A stretch of 64,000 nucleotides of DNA from Microcebus murinus (taxonomy: Eukaryota; Chordata; Mammalia; Primates; Cheirogaleidae), in NCBI RefSeq assembly GCF_040939455.1, contig NC_134109.1, positions 75,545,001 through 75,609,000 on the forward strand, given 5' to 3'. The notes under the pieces were generated by a model. The model ran no database searches. It was given only the letters and a program-made list of their open reading frames with translations, and was not told the origin of the DNA. Made by a program: the position numbers and the translations under genes. Every line of letters starts with the position of its first letter. The stretch's first letter is position 1. Shown in pieces: positions 48,812 to 61,075 of the stretch.

Positions 48812-50364
48812 TATGGAGAGGATATTGGCTAAATGGATTGACACATATCAGTTATTCCTTTGTCACTCAGATACATTTAGCCATATTCTTATTATTGAAA
48901 ATAATTGCTAATGTTGTTTTTTTCTGGATAAAATATGTATATTCATGAGACTTGCTGTCATTGTACTTGATCACAATGCCTAAACTAACCCCTGGATTCT
49001 CAGCAAAGTAGTGACCTGTTTGGGGATTAATTATAGAGGAAGCTGAACAATGTTGCGAGGGATAAACTTTGCAACCAAATGCTTTGCAAATCACTTTTAA
49101 GAGTCTTAAACTGAAATATTTAAACAGGAACCATATTGAAATGTACCAGGAAAAATCATTTAAAGAAAATGGTTCCTCAATGTGCATGTGAATTGAACAA
49201 CTACTCCTGTGGCTCAATTCTTTTTTTGTATATTTGATTTTTTTAAAAACAAGTTTTCTAATGAGAACCACAAAAACATCTATATGCACCCAATTATTTA
49301 TACACATTCCCTCGCCAAAAGAAATGTTTTGAAACTAATTCTAAGTTATAAAAATATGTAAATTATTTCCCCCAATAAGTAGACAATGTATCCTGTTTGA
49401 GTGATGTACCCAAATTAGTTTTAACTTCATTTTACATCTTTGAGTTATGTGTCCTTCGCAGATGCTCAGGGCTCTCAAAACTGGCCAAAGTTTGCTACAC
49501 CAGTTTCATAGCTTTCACCCCTTCGTCCATATAGCCTGACACTGCCATAATGTTGAGAAGTTACTGTACATTGGTTTGGTGCAGTGCTCTTTGTACTTTC
49601 TTTGTACCTACACTCCTGTTTTATTTAGATGCAGGACATAGCCCTAAAAACTACATCTAGAATGTGCTTGCTTGAGGACAGCAGCAGAAGAAAACTTTAC
49701 CTTCTGTGACTTCTATGTTGCTACTCTTCTGTTCAGAACTTTTATATATAGCAGGCCATCATTTAAGCTTACATTACTGAATCTGTTTCTCCAAACTTCT
49801 CTTATAATAACGTCCCTACATCAGTTTTCTTATTCAACCAGGTTGTTTGAACTGCTAATTCTCACATACACTTCGCCTTTGCCTACTTGTATATCTTTGA
49901 TCACAAAGGTCTCTACCAAGCATCACTTTTCTCCCTGTTCAAAGCTTTACCATTTCTTCAACTAATGCCACAACTATAAAACAAAACATAACATTTTTAC
50001 TATGCATAACATTTTTACTATGCAATATTGTATGCAGTCCAACAATATTGCTCCAATCTCTTATATACCTATTACTTGTACAATTTACTTGCCAATTAAG
50101 GATAATATATAATAGTATAATGTTTGCTTTTTGATATTTTTAAGTAACTGTTAACTTATGTATATCTTTAATGTGTGTATAAATCATTAGTCCCACTGCC
50201 ATAATTTATTCTTTGCTATATTCCACAAAAATTTTTTGAGTGCCTAATATGTATCAGATATCATGCTAGAACTTAGTTTGCAGGTGGACATTACTATTTT
50301 ACACATATTGCAAAATATGCAATAATATGACAGTCTAGGGATTGTTCAATTTCTCTTAGAAAAC
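48812..50364. other. Mostly unassigned, with small repeats
   Basis: A perfect tandem pair of cataacatttttactatg lies at 49987-50022. A short antisense L2 3' scrap is likely at 50219-50275 ('ttttgagtgcctaatatg'). The reverse frame of 146 codons at 48867-49307 is the longest outside a repeat here. It lies in AT-rich DNA, shows no domain, and I regard it as chance. Confidence 0.45.
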
Positions 50365-50569
50365 CGTGCCAGAGAATGTTAGTATTCACCAAAAATTTAT
50401 GTGCTCCTCAATATTTCACAGATCCCATGCATCTGGGTGGAGTGTGACTAATTCTCATGAATAGAACATGAGCAGAAGGAATGCATCATTCTGGTTGGAG
50501 GCAGGAGAGAGTAAGAAGGATATTAAGTCTCTAAGGCTGGACATAACCAGTCTTAAAAACATTTTTAAA

Positions 50570-51655
50570 AGTTGAAATCATAACAAGTATTTTCTCTGAC
50601 CACAGTCGCATAAAACTAGAAATCAATAGCAAGAGAAACATTGGAAAATACATAAACACATAGAAATTCAACGATATGCTCCTGAATGACCAGTAGGTCA
50701 ATGAGATTAAGAAAGAAATTTAAAAATCCCTCACAACAAATGAAAACGAAAGAACAAATTTCAAAATCTATGGGATACAGCAAAAGCCATAATAAAAAGA
50801 AAGTGTATAGCAATAAATGCCTATATCAAAAAAGTAGAAAAGGTTCAAATCAATAACCTAACAATTCAGCTCAAATAAGTAGAAAAACAAGAGCAAATCA
50901 AACCCAAAATTAGTACAAGAAAAGAAATAAAGACCAGAGCAGAAATAAATGAAATTGAAACAAAAAATTTACAAAAGATCAACGAAATGAAAGGGTGGTC
51001 TTTTGAAAAGATAAAAAAAAATTGTCATACCTTTAGGAAGACTGAGAAAAAAAAATAAATAAAGTTAGAGATGAAAAAGTAGACATTACAGCGGACACTA
51101 CAGAAATCAAAGGATCATTAGAGACTACTATAAGCAACTATATGCCAGTAAATTGGAAAACCTAGAGGAAATGGATAAATTCCTAGACACATACAACCTA
51201 CAAAGATTGAACCAGGGAAAAATCCAAAACATGAATAAACTGATAACAAGTAATAAGATAGAAGCAGTAATAAAAAGTCTCCTATCAAAGAAAAGCCCAG
51301 GACCTGATGGCTTCACTGCTGAATTCTACCAAGCATTCAAAGAACTAATATCAATCCTACTTAATAAACTATTCCCAAAAAATCAAGGAGGGAAGACTCT
51401 GAAACTCATTCAATGAGGCCTGTATCACCCTGATACCAAAACCAGACCAAGAAACAATAAGAAAAAAAGAAAACTAGAAAGCTAGTATCTCTGATGAACA
51501 TAGATGCAAAAATCCTCAACAAAACACTAGCAAACTAAATTCAACAAAACGTTAAAAAGAGTATTCATCATGATGGATCAAGCGGGATTCATCTCAGGGA
51601 TGCTAGGATGGTTTAACATATGCAAATCAATCAGTGTGACGCATCATATCAACAG
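50570..51655 (+). pseudogene. L1 ORF2 fragment, decayed
   Basis: This segment runs from the end of the endonuclease domain (a K-V-E-I-I-T-S-I-F-S-D-H-like start) through the connecting region into the reverse-transcriptase fingers, where S-P-G-P-D-G-F-T and E-F-Y-Q are clear at about 51292-51333. It reaches the palm near 51640 and then jumps to the ORF2 C-terminus. Only one stretch of 87 codons (51153-51416) stays open. Frameshifts and stops elsewhere make it dead. The catalytic Asp pair lies in the missing part. Confidence 0.88.
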
Positions 51656-51985
51656 AATATAGCACATCTTATATTTTCCTGGTTAGAGCTGGAACCCATT
51701 CTATTAAGTGAAATTTCCCAAGAATGGAAAAACAAGCACCACATATACTCACCAGCAAATTGGTATTAACTGAACAGCACCTAAGTGGTCACATAGGTAC
51801 TACAGTAATAGGGTATTGGGCAGGTGGGAGGGGGGCGGGTATATACATATATAATGAGTGAGATGTGCACCATCTGGGGGATGGTCATGCTGGAGACTCA
51901 GACTTGTGGGGGGAGAGGGGGAAATGGGCATTTATTGAAACCTTAAAATCTGTAACCCCATAATATGCTGAAATAAAAAAAAAGA
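51656..51985 (+). mobile_element. Strepsirrhine-type L1 3' end
   Basis: It begins inside the last 35 codons of ORF2 ('tcctggttagagctggaacc') and continues through the 3' UTR with 'caccatctgggggatgg' to the A run at 51974-51983. It is clearly closer to the 26204-26606 copy than to the 13480-13852 copy, so it is fairly young. Confidence 0.88.
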
Positions 51986-52345
51986 ACAAAAGTCTCAGGT
52001 GTTAGATATCCTAATTACCCTGATTTGATTGATTCACATGATATACCTGGATCAAAATATCTCATGTACCCTATAAAGATATACAACTGTTATGTACCCA
52101 TAATAATTAAAAATTAAAGAAAAATATTAAAAACATCTATGGCTGGAAATGAAAGGCTTTACGGTGGCCGAGTTTTAAGTTGGAAGAAGCCTGAGTCTCT
52201 GAGTCTCTACTTGCAGAGCCCAACACAGAAAGGCAATGAAAACTGCATCAGATGGTGACATGAGTGAGAAATTCACATTTATTGTGTTAAGGCACTGAAA
52301 TTTGGCCATTTATTTGTTACTAAAGCATAGCCTATTCTACCATGA

Positions 52346-53639
52346 TCATTACAGAGTAATGATTTTTTATTTTTAAATTTTTTTCCTAATCCCCAATGTG
52401 CTGATACAAAATAATGACTTCATTTATATATGTTGATAAACAGATCATTAAAGATATTGAGATATTATCAGACTCAATTATCAGATTAATTTATTAAGTA
52501 ATAATATTAATAATTATAATTAATTAATTAATTGTCAATTGTCTGAATCAATTATCAGATCTTTGAGATTAGAGATTTTACATTCATATATATCCTTCTC
52601 ATTGTCCAGATCAGTGCTAGGAACATAGCAGGCTCTCAGTAAATATTTGTTGAATATGTAAGTAAACAGACTAGGGATAGCTATGAGAAAAATCATTAGG
52701 ATAGCACCAGAGGAAATAACTGGTGATAAAATCCAGAAGTTTCTATGATATACATCTGCATCAGAAGCAGAACTTAGCAAAGACAAGGAGATTAAGGGTT
52801 AAAAATGAAAATTGCTCTTCGGTTAGCAGAATTTCTATATTTCAAACTCCCTTACTTGTACTAAGTCCTCTAAATACCTCAGTCTTTACTGTCTAAATTA
52901 TCAGGCACCTTCCATTGGAGAATGACATAGGAGATGCAGCTTCTCAGTGATAGCTCTTTGGAAGCTCTTTGTCTGGCTAATACTTTCTGGTTCTAAGGGC
53001 ATCTTCTCCACAGAGTTGGTAGAATAGTAACAAACCAATTACAAGAAAGGAGAGCATTATCGCTATTGAAAGAGCAGAAATTATTTCCCCAGTCATTATT
53101 GCCTTCCATTTTTCTGCTGTGTGACCTGGGCCAGTTTTTTCCATTTCCTCTAGGGCATTCTAGATCCTGGGTGTAGCTTGGGAATTGTGGCTAGCAGATA
53201 TTCAGTTAACGAACCAGACTGGGTAAAATGTGAACACATTAGTTAACTGGTTTCCTTTTAAGACTGTAAAATGACAAGAGATATCTATCTAAATTATATA
53301 CATATGTGTTAAATAGCTAGCTATCTCCTGTCATTCCACCTCTGTATTCTTAATCTTGAAATTATCAGATAGAATAATTAAGTACAGTACACCGATATGA
53401 CAGAATAGGCATATATATGTGCCTGGTATATATGTAGATCATCAAAAAAATTAAAGAAAAACAATCCCTGAGTAAATATTCACTACAAAAGGAAACTATT
53501 ATTGAATGGTATGCCTCTTATATAAATATGAATAAGCCAGATATAAAAATGTAACAGAGTTGAGAATGTAAATCCCGCCTCAAAACAATTTCATGTTCTG
53601 TCTTTTGCATAGTCGATTTATTACAAAATGTTATTTCTT
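52346..53639. other. Mostly unassigned, with an L2 3' scrap at 52605-52660
   Basis: 'cagtgctaggaacatagcagg' and 'tctcagtaaatatttgttgaa' at 52605-52660 are the forward L2 3' end. An AATT-rich patch lies at 52495-52535. Nothing else is recognisable. Confidence 0.5.
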
Positions 53640-53790
53640 TTAATCTTTTCAGCAGTCTCTAGAGAGGCAGAGAGGTAGGTTTTATTGTCTTCAAGTTGTA
53701 GGTGAAAACTTCACCCTAAAGGTATGATATTGCTTGCTCAGAGCCCCTCAGCTCTTCTGTGGTTGGGCTGGCTGGAGCTCAGTTCTGCTG
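53640..53790 (-). mobile_element. MIR SINE, antisense
   Basis: 'aggtaggttttattgtcttc', 'aagttgtaggtgaaaact', 'tgcttgctcagagcccctcag' and 'ggctggagctcag' follow the antisense MIR layout, with some divergence in the core. Confidence 0.55.
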
Positions 53791-54728
53791 ACTTCTAGTC
53801 TGAGGATCTTTCCATTCCATCACATTTTAAGATGTATAAAGATCGTTACTCTAAGGCCAGTCATAGATATGACAACTCAGTTCAGGGGAGAAGCGTGAAC
53901 CAGCAGACTATGCCACTGTAGTTCACTGATAGCCTGAGATGCTCTAATATCTCATTCCGGGCTGAGCACATTTGAGACACAAAGAAGCACAGCTTGGCAC
54001 CATCCACTTGATTTCTTTGGGCACAGCCCTCCCGTACAATCAGGTACAGCACCCTCCCTTGCATAGTTGATGGCCTTTCCTGAAGGCTATCAAACATATC
54101 TGCTGAGACTGCACTAAATAAAATGGCTGTCACCAAGCCATCTGGTGCATTTGAGCTTTTTATCCCCTTCTAAGTTGCAAGTTTTCAGTTTGCACAGCAC
54201 TTCAAATTCTTAATACACTTGACTAAGTCATTAATATTTCACTTTCATTACCATGTATTAATAACACAAGAATTTAGAATGATCTTGTTCATCTAACTCC
54301 TAGAAAACAAATAATTACATTCGTGCATATTGATTGTCAGATAACTAAAGATGTTTAGCCTGGAGCTATGAGAAATCCACCAGCAGGCCCAGTTTTGGTT
54401 CTTAGCCACGTTCAAAGTATATCAAGCTGATGTCTATGAAACACTAGAGACAGCAGGAGAGAAGTTCTGGGAGTTAGAAGGGACAGCCCTGGATGGACTC
54501 CATACAGGTCCCCATAATCCTTTAGGATGTGCTTTCTTTAGCAGGATGTTGAACGTTTTAAAGGATACTCAAGGGAAAGGCTAAGAACATAGAACTTTGT
54601 CCTGTGATATTTGGTCTTGTAACCTTTTTTATTAGATAGCAGTGGGGGTTTATTATCTTCCTTTTCTTCTTTGCCTTGTCTAAGTGTGGTAGTTCTAATG
54701 TTGGAAAAGTTCCTTAGACATTGCTCAG
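53791..54728. other. Unassigned sequence
   Basis: No named repeat or exon. The reverse frame of 84 codons at 53882-54136 has no recognisable domain. Confidence 0.45.
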
Positions 54729-54934
54729 TGATTCAACATTTGCTCGAAATAGGAGTGTGTGTGTACCAAGAACTAGGTGCTGGGCTAGTTCATTGGCAAT
54801 TTAGCACAGATAAAACAGTGTTGCTTCCTGCTTGCTATTGAGAGAGACAGGCGATATGAAAGTGAGCAAACTGATAAACAAGATAATTCCAGGTTATGAT
54901 GAGTGCCTTGAAGAAAATAATATAGGCTGCTGTG

Positions 54935-54968
<34 letters not shown>

Positions 54969-55410
54969 GGAGAGAGAACTTCTTTAGAAGGAAACAACGA
55001 AGGCCTATTCCAAGAGAGATGCTTGGGTTAAGATGAAGGATGAGAAGCCAGGCATGTGAAGAACTAGAGGGATTGTAGAATGGGGCGTTCGGAAGAGCTC
55101 TGCAAAGGCCACAAGACAGAAAGGTGCTCGGCTGGCTCTAGAAAGCCAAAGGGGTATAGAAAAGAGGGAAAAATGACATCAGTCGAGGCTCAGGAGATGG
55201 GCAAGGGCCAGATCATGTAAGCCCTTGTAGGTCATAATCAGGAATGTGGATTTTCTTCTAAGTGTTCTAGGTGGCCAAGTGTTGAAACCTTGAGGGGTGT
55301 TAAGCAGGAAAGTAACATTAAGGACTGGGAGACAGGAATCGAGTTTTTGGCTTTAGTCACCTGGTGGGTGGTGACACTGACCACTAAGTCAGGGAAGGCT
55401 GTGGGAGGGA
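54729..55410 (-). mobile_element. L2 LINE fragment, antisense
   Basis: Antisense L2 words appear in order: 'gattcaacatttgctcg', 'aggtgctgggctag', 'gatgagtgccttgaagaa', 'gggccagatcatgtaagccc', 'ttgtaggtcataatcagga', 'gtggattttcttctaagtg', 'ttaagcaggaaagtaaca' and 'cagggaaggctgtgggagg'. It is one of the better kept L2 pieces in the window. The (GT)15 tract lies within it. Confidence 0.82.
54937..54966. repeat. (GT)15 microsatellite
   Basis: Thirty bases of pure alternation just after a short G run, inside the antisense L2. Confidence 0.97.
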
Positions 55411-56454
55411 GAAGTGAGGGAAAAAGAGAGGCTAGTAAAGACAGATCAGTTAGGAGAAGAAGACTTTTAAATCCAGATGTCTTAAGTAGAGTGATCATTT
55501 GTCTGAGTGTGCCCAGGAAACTCTAATTTATGGCTGATGTCACACTGCTATTAATTGTGCCTCTTTTTAGTCTCAAAAACATATTAGTTTGGGCAATAAA
55601 GCATCTGAATATGTTAAATACCTACAGTTCCTCTCCAGTTCTTCTCCTGGGTTCAAAATGTCCTTGGTGTGGAGAAGAGAGAGCTTGCATCCCAGCAGCT
55701 TGCTTTCCTTGCAATTTTCCCACCACTTCTCTCCTTCCAGAGTGGGACATCAGTGGTTCAGTCCACGGGAGACGTGTTTCCCTCTCTTGCCATCCTGTGC
55801 TGCTCACCATTACCTATTCCCCATTAACTAACTTCCCTATTAAGTTATGGTTTTTTTTTCAAATATCAGTAGGCACCACTTCCCTGAGAAAAAGTCCATT
55901 AATACTATGAAACTTTCTTTTTTTTTTTTTGTTTTTAAGCTTTATGGGTCTTGGAAAAACTTTCTTTCTCAACTCCTCCTCTTCTAGGAAGTGCAGAGTA
56001 AGATTGCGAACAGCAGCTGTGGTTTAGGTGGAGAAGACTCCACAAGGCTGATGACAGCTGAGGTTTTTCGAGACTCTTGTGCTTTTGGACATACAACCCC
56101 AAGTAAGGAATTTGCGCCAAGATTATTCTCCTTGAGTCTCCTAAGCAAGACTGCAATAACTACTTATTAGTAGTTATAGTACTTATTAGTAGCAATAACT
56201 ACTAGGCAATAGCTGCAATAACTACTACCACCCTTTCTTAGTCTCTAAATTGAGATCTTGCCCCCTCAAATCAAAGGTGTCACAGATTTACCAGTCAAAT
56301 CAGCCTTAAGTAACTGAGCTTTTTCATGTTCAATATTTTTGTCTTCTTCCAGTTCTCTTTTATTTATTTCTTGGTTCTCCTTTATAGGTATCCTAAGCTT
56401 TAAAAATACTGAACAATTTGTAGTACTGTAGATCACATGGTCTTACATTATGCC
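55411..56454. other. Unassigned, with local duplications near 56150-56226
   Basis: Three copies of gcaataactacta or close variants lie at 56153-56164, 56192-56204 and 56214-56226. A 9-bp perfect inverted repeat with loop tatt lies at 56156-56177. The forward frame of 126 codons at 55530-55910 overlaps others on both strands and has no domain, so I do not call it. Confidence 0.45.
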
Positions 56455-56570
56455 TTTGTACATGGAGTTCTTTCTACCTGTAAGTGTCATCTGACTCATC
56501 AATTCCTATTCAATTTTCAAAGCTAAGTGCATTGTTTCAGGGACATCTATGTCTGAATATCATAATATCT
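56455..56570 (+). mobile_element. Possible L2 fragment
   Basis: 'ggagttctttctacctg', 'tcaattcctattcaattttc' and 'agctaagtgcattg' are in the order of the L2 3' part, but diverged. Confidence 0.35.
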
Positions 56571-57649
56571 GAATTCCCAGGATTGGCACAGAAGTAAAGG
56601 TGGTAAACAAAGCACTTGAATCTTTATGGTTGGGTGGTGGTGATATAGGCGAGGCAGGACCATTAAGCTTTATACCTTGGCTATGCGGGCAGAAAAAGCA
56701 GTTTTAGGCTTTCAGGTATGTGACACCTCTCTTTCTCAGGATCCCCACAAGCGCCTTCCACTCCTTCTACAAAGACCACCTAGATCACCAAACCCTCTTG
56801 TTTGAACCTGAAGATCACAGCCTTTTCTCCTTCCCCTGAATCTGTGGAACTGCCAGAGGAGACTCTCCATGCAAAAAAAAACTGGCTTAGAAGGGAAGAG
56901 AACACTCTTTTTTAATAAGCAGATGGTCTCTATAGATGAGGGAGTGTTAACATTAAAAACATATGCTTGGTACCAGGGAGGGAGAAACACAAAAGAGGAT
57001 CATGATGCACATGGTCTCTGTAAACAAGTAGTCTTTGTGGAAGTTTCCCCTGTGAGGGAAACAGCTTTACAGGGTGGTACGGAAAAACTTGCCTGAATAA
57101 TTCTGACTTCATCTGCAAGACTGTTTACCTGACATGAATTATAATAGCACATTACCAAGAAACGACATCTGCAGAGATGATAGCTAGATGAGCTTGTGTT
57201 TATTTGTTTGGTTTTGTTTTCTAACCCATTTGATGAAATAAAAGCATTAGAAAATAGTCACTGTGATCTTGCAGTCAATCTCTGTGTTTATAGCAGAGAA
57301 ATATAACTGACTTTGTGTCAGCATTTGATATTTGCTGTGTAAATATATAACATATATAGAAGAAAACAAATAGGTATAAAGGCAGTCGATACTTATTACT
57401 CCAATGATGTAATTTGTAATTAATGCATTACTTTGATTTTAAAGCAGGAAACTCTGTGATGGAGAGAAGTGAGTAGAAAACAAAACATCCTGATATCAAA
57501 AACATTTAATTGATTATGGATTAAATTTAGCCCAAATGGAAATTGATACAAAGGCATTAACTTGTATTTTAATCAGGTTAATATATATTTTCCCCTTTTA
57601 CATTAAAAGAAAACACATGATGAGTAAGATGAGCTGAGTAAAAATTATA
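56571..57649. other. Repeat-poor unassigned sequence
   Basis: No named repeat or exon. The three frames at 56736-57118 overlap on both strands and lack motifs. Confidence 0.45.
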
Positions 57650-57785
57650 ATGTAATGAAATGAGCACTGGATTAGGAGTAAAAGATCCTGGTTCTGCCCC
57701 TAACTAGTGAAGTGACCTTGGTTAAGGTCATGTTGTTACTATTGGCTTCATTTCCTCAACTATAAAACAAAGAGGTTTCTCTAAC
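57650..57785 (+). mobile_element. MIR SINE
   Basis: 'gagtaaaagatcctggttctg', 'ctaactagtgaagtgaccttgg' (in part), 'ggcttcatttcctcaacta' and 'taaaacaaagagg' give the full MIR order on the forward strand. Confidence 0.85.
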
Positions 57786-60756
57786 TCAGGGGTCACAAAC
57801 TCAAATTTCTACATGGTTCTGGCTGATGTCATACATGTATAAATATTTCCCAGTGTAAGACTACAGTCTTGTAATGGGGCTTGTACTGAACTGGAGAGAG
57901 CCTGCCTTCTTTAAATGGGCAGCTGCTATTAAGAATGTGAGAATGAAGAAACATGTGTTTCCAGTGCTTCTAATTTTTCAGTTTTTCAAGCTAGAAATCA
58001 GATTGTGTGTAAAGTGGCTCAGTTTTTCCAAGGTGGGTAATTCATTTAAATAAAGAGAGAGAGAAGAAAAAACAATGTGAGGGTCAAATATTAATAATCA
58101 TGTCAACAGGCTCCATGAGCTAAAAGTGAGGATGTTAGTCTAAATGTGTTCTATGGGGTTTTTCTTAGTTTCAAAATTCAACGATTGTAGGGTAAAAATT
58201 GCAGCAAGAAGGAATTCACTTCTGCTTAAAACATATCATGCCATTTTTTAGTGATCTGAAAAGAAAAGCCTGCCAGGGATGTAGTGTGTTAATTTAAGAA
58301 TGGAGGTGCCAAAAGGGGAGGTGAGATGGCCATTGCCGGGGATGTGGCAAAGGAGATTTCCATATTTGGGATGTGTGTGTGTGTGTGGTGTGCGTGTGCG
58401 CACGTGTGCATGCGTGAAAGTCTGTGTATTTGTGCATTTATGTGTATTGGTAAAAAGAGGAGGAGCTAAACTAAATTATCCTTTAATATTAAAGCAAATT
58501 TAATATCCTTTAATAATTCTTTCTGACTCTGTGTGTCTATGATTCTAGCATTGTACTCATTTTAACTTCTCTTTTTATCTTTTGTTTCTTTTCTTGCCCT
58601 TATTCTTAGTTATTTCACTGTGCTTTTTTCAAGTAAGGGGTCTGGATATTTAAAAGTCTGGGTAGGAATGAAAAAGGTGACAATGAGTTTGAAGGAAGGT
58701 ATGAGGAAGAAGGGGAGGGAAGTAAAGGGAGTTGAATTACCTGCAGATACTGTAGTTAGGAAAGTCTGTTATTTCAAGCTTGACTTATCTTTACTGTGGA
58801 CATAAAATATGATCAGGGAGTATGATGTCAGTGCATCCACTCTCAATAATTGATATGATGAATAATCTCAACCTTCCAACACCTTCTGTATCTCCCCACA
58901 TCTCAAGAAACTTCATTCATCAGCCACGTTTGAAATGTTTAAGTAATCTCAGTGATGTATGGAACCCTGACACTCCCTTGTTAGAAATTCGTGCTACTAA
59001 CATTCTATCAAATTAAAAAGCCACTGAGCTCTTGTGCATAAAATTATCATAAATTACCTTCTGAAGGTTCATTGCTGTTTGGAATGTTTAATTGCTCACT
59101 CAGCTGAACTTTAACAGCTCAGTATTATTAATCAACTTGTCAAAAGGTTTTTCATTATGTAGTCTTTAGACGGAATTGGGCAAGGTATAAACTTGTGCTT
59201 AAGTTGGTCTGGTAGTAGAAAATCACTAACAAATCTTGATAGAGTTTGGCATCTTGTGTTCTCTAATTATATTTTTACAAAGGATTCTTAGGGAAACTGG
59301 ATTCTAGTACAGATTTCAATAAAGTAAATAAATTTCTTTATAAAGTAAAGAATTGTGGTGACCATTTAAGGGCTAAAGAAGGTAGGTGGGTGGATGATGA
59401 TAGTCTACTTATAAGTGATCTCATATATTCTTATTGAATTTTGAAAAAAGCTATGGATAAATTTCAAAATGTTATCTATATTTCTATGATGGACTCTCGT
59501 GATTTTATAGTAATCTTTCTTAAAAATAGTATTTGAAAGAATAGGATGTTTTAGATCATTTTAATGGTGTTCAGTGCACTTTTATGTTGAAGCCAGAGTT
59601 GTCTCATTTTCTAAACAAGTGGGGGTGTTTTATTCATCATAATTAGCAAAGCCACGTAACGGGCTTAAAATTCTCACTGAGTTCTAGTTTCTTCAACTGT
59701 CAACTCCTACAAACAATTGCTTAAACTCTGTGGACGTGGTCACTACTTTCATAAGCTCAGGAACATGAAAATACTTCACTAAAAATAATATAACATTTTA
59801 TACTGTGCATAATTGTTCTCTGTCCTTTTCTCCCTATTGCTCTCTCTAATTTTTAAAAAATGTACACATATTGAAAAAATTAACATGGAAAATCATGTTT
59901 TTTTTATTAGCTATGTATTTTCACATTTATAAAGTAATTTTATTTTTGGAAACCCAAGAAATAATTAACGTCTACCAAGGAAGTTACCACAGCAGTTAGC
60001 AATGGTTGTGGCAAGGTAGTGGTAGTATTAAGAAGGGTAGTATTCTGAGCCTGCTGATAGCACTGGAATATATAAGATGTTTGCAAACGCCTGGCTCCAT
60101 TGGACACAAAAGTAAAAACCGGAATCTCATGATGCTGTCACTGGAATTAAAGCCATAGAACCGCCCAGTGGATGACCACTGTCACTAAGAAGACCTTTGG
60201 TATTGAAAACTAAGCCTTCTTGGTTGGGAAGGAAATTGCCTATGCCAGAAATTTTTCTTTAAAAAAAAGTTTGTCAGTGAGTTTTAATATATTTGCCTCA
60301 TTACTTTTCATGCGGCAAAGAATGGAAACAAGACACCCACTGAAAAAACAATTTAGATGCAACTATATCCTGAGATGACTAACAGTTCTCCCTGCCCACA
60401 CCCCTCTCCAACCACCCACCCAAAGCCAGCATGACATAATTTCATTCAAAATCTCTATGAGTAGTGTGTGGTAATGTTAAAACCAAGGGCTTTATAATTT
60501 ACCCTATGCCTTCTCTCTTGCCATCACTGCATTTATCATTCCCTACCCTCTTTCAAACTGAAAAGAGTAGTGCAGTTAGGGAGGAAAAACAACTTACATA
60601 GTTTGGAAAAGATTTTGAATTCGTTAAAATAATATAAATGTATAATAGTGTACCACTGACTGAACATTTGCATTAAGAAGGGAAGATTGGTGCTTAGATG
60701 CACATATATTTGTGGAAGTGACAGTGAATATCTCATCATTATGATCATGGTATCAA
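57786..60756. other. Mostly unassigned, repeat-poor
   Basis: Bases 57786-58050 begin with 'ggggtcacaaactcaaat' and may be an old DNA-transposon fossil. A GT-rich alternating tract lies at 58371-58414. Around 59030-59160 there is a repeat-free patch with AT-rich factor-type words (tttaattgctcactc, attattaatcaac). No exon is recognised. The forward frames at 58300-58503, 58620-58805 and 58822-59016 have no motif. Confidence 0.4.
58371..58414. repeat. GT/GC alternating purine-pyrimidine tract
   Basis: Mostly alternating tgtg, followed by gtgcgtgtgcgcacgtgtgcatgcgtg. Long alternating purine-pyrimidine DNA with CG steps is the composition that favours left-handed helix. Confidence 0.85.
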
Positions 60757-61075
60757 TCAAGATTGTGTTGGGCTGCAATCAGCAGAAAACCCAATGAATA
60801 GTGACTTAAACATGGTTTAATCCTTCCTATATAACAGAAAGTCTGGAGACAGGCTATTACTGCTATTGACTTAGTTGCTGAAAGATGCCATTGAGGACTC
60901 AAGCTTCTTTTCTACAATTTTTGGTGCCCTGTGTTAGCTTTTTGTTCACTTTCTTATTACCTCATGGTTCGGAAATGGGCTTTTAGTCAATCAGCTGTGT
61001 CATCCAGAAATTAATCTATTCTATTTAGCATTCATAAGATGAAATGCCACTGGTGAGGGCTCTACTAATTTTTAT
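60757..61075. mobile_element. Ancient interspersed repeat, family not assigned
   Basis: 'gttgggctgcaatcagcagaaa', in part, 'gtgacttaaacatgg', 'agaaagtctggagacaggc' and 'cctcatggttcggaaatgg' follow a common old mammalian repeat whose wording I recognise but whose name I cannot give reliably. It is strongly diverged. Confidence 0.45.

Larger units (their letters stand above)
50553..52136 (+). mobile_element. L1 mosaic inside the LTR, with 10-bp target duplication
   Basis: The word ttaaaaacat lies at 50553-50562 and 52127-52136. Between them are three blocks: a decayed ORF2 segment (50570-51655), a strepsirrhine-type L1 3' end (51656-51985, ending 'aatatgctgaaataaa' plus A9), and a different, older L1 3' terminus (about 51990-52126, 'atatacaactgttatgtacc', 'cataataattaaaaatt'). 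The first and third may be the two ends of one older L1 whose middle is gone, with the second piece in its place. No convincing target duplication flanks the second piece alone. Confidence 0.75.
50365..52345 (+). mobile_element. MaLR-type LTR split by an L1 mosaic
   Basis: The left part (50365-50552) has 'cacagatcccatgcatctgg', 'gtggagtgtgactaattctc' and 'gaacatgagcagaagg'. The right part (52137-52345) has 'agtgagaaattcac', 'ttattgtgttaaggcactg' and 'aaagcatagcctattctacc'. The two parts are consecutive portions of one LTR-type repeat in forward orientation. The L1 material between them is bounded by a 10-bp duplication. Confidence 0.6.

Noticed and set aside
48867..49307. Reverse-strand frame of 146 codons, the longest outside a repeat
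   Set aside because: AT-rich DNA, no domain, no splice or start context that supports it, and the composition equals its surroundings. Chance frame.
55530..55910. Forward frame of 126 codons
   Set aside because: Overlapped by frames on both strands, with no motif; serine and leucine content follows base composition.
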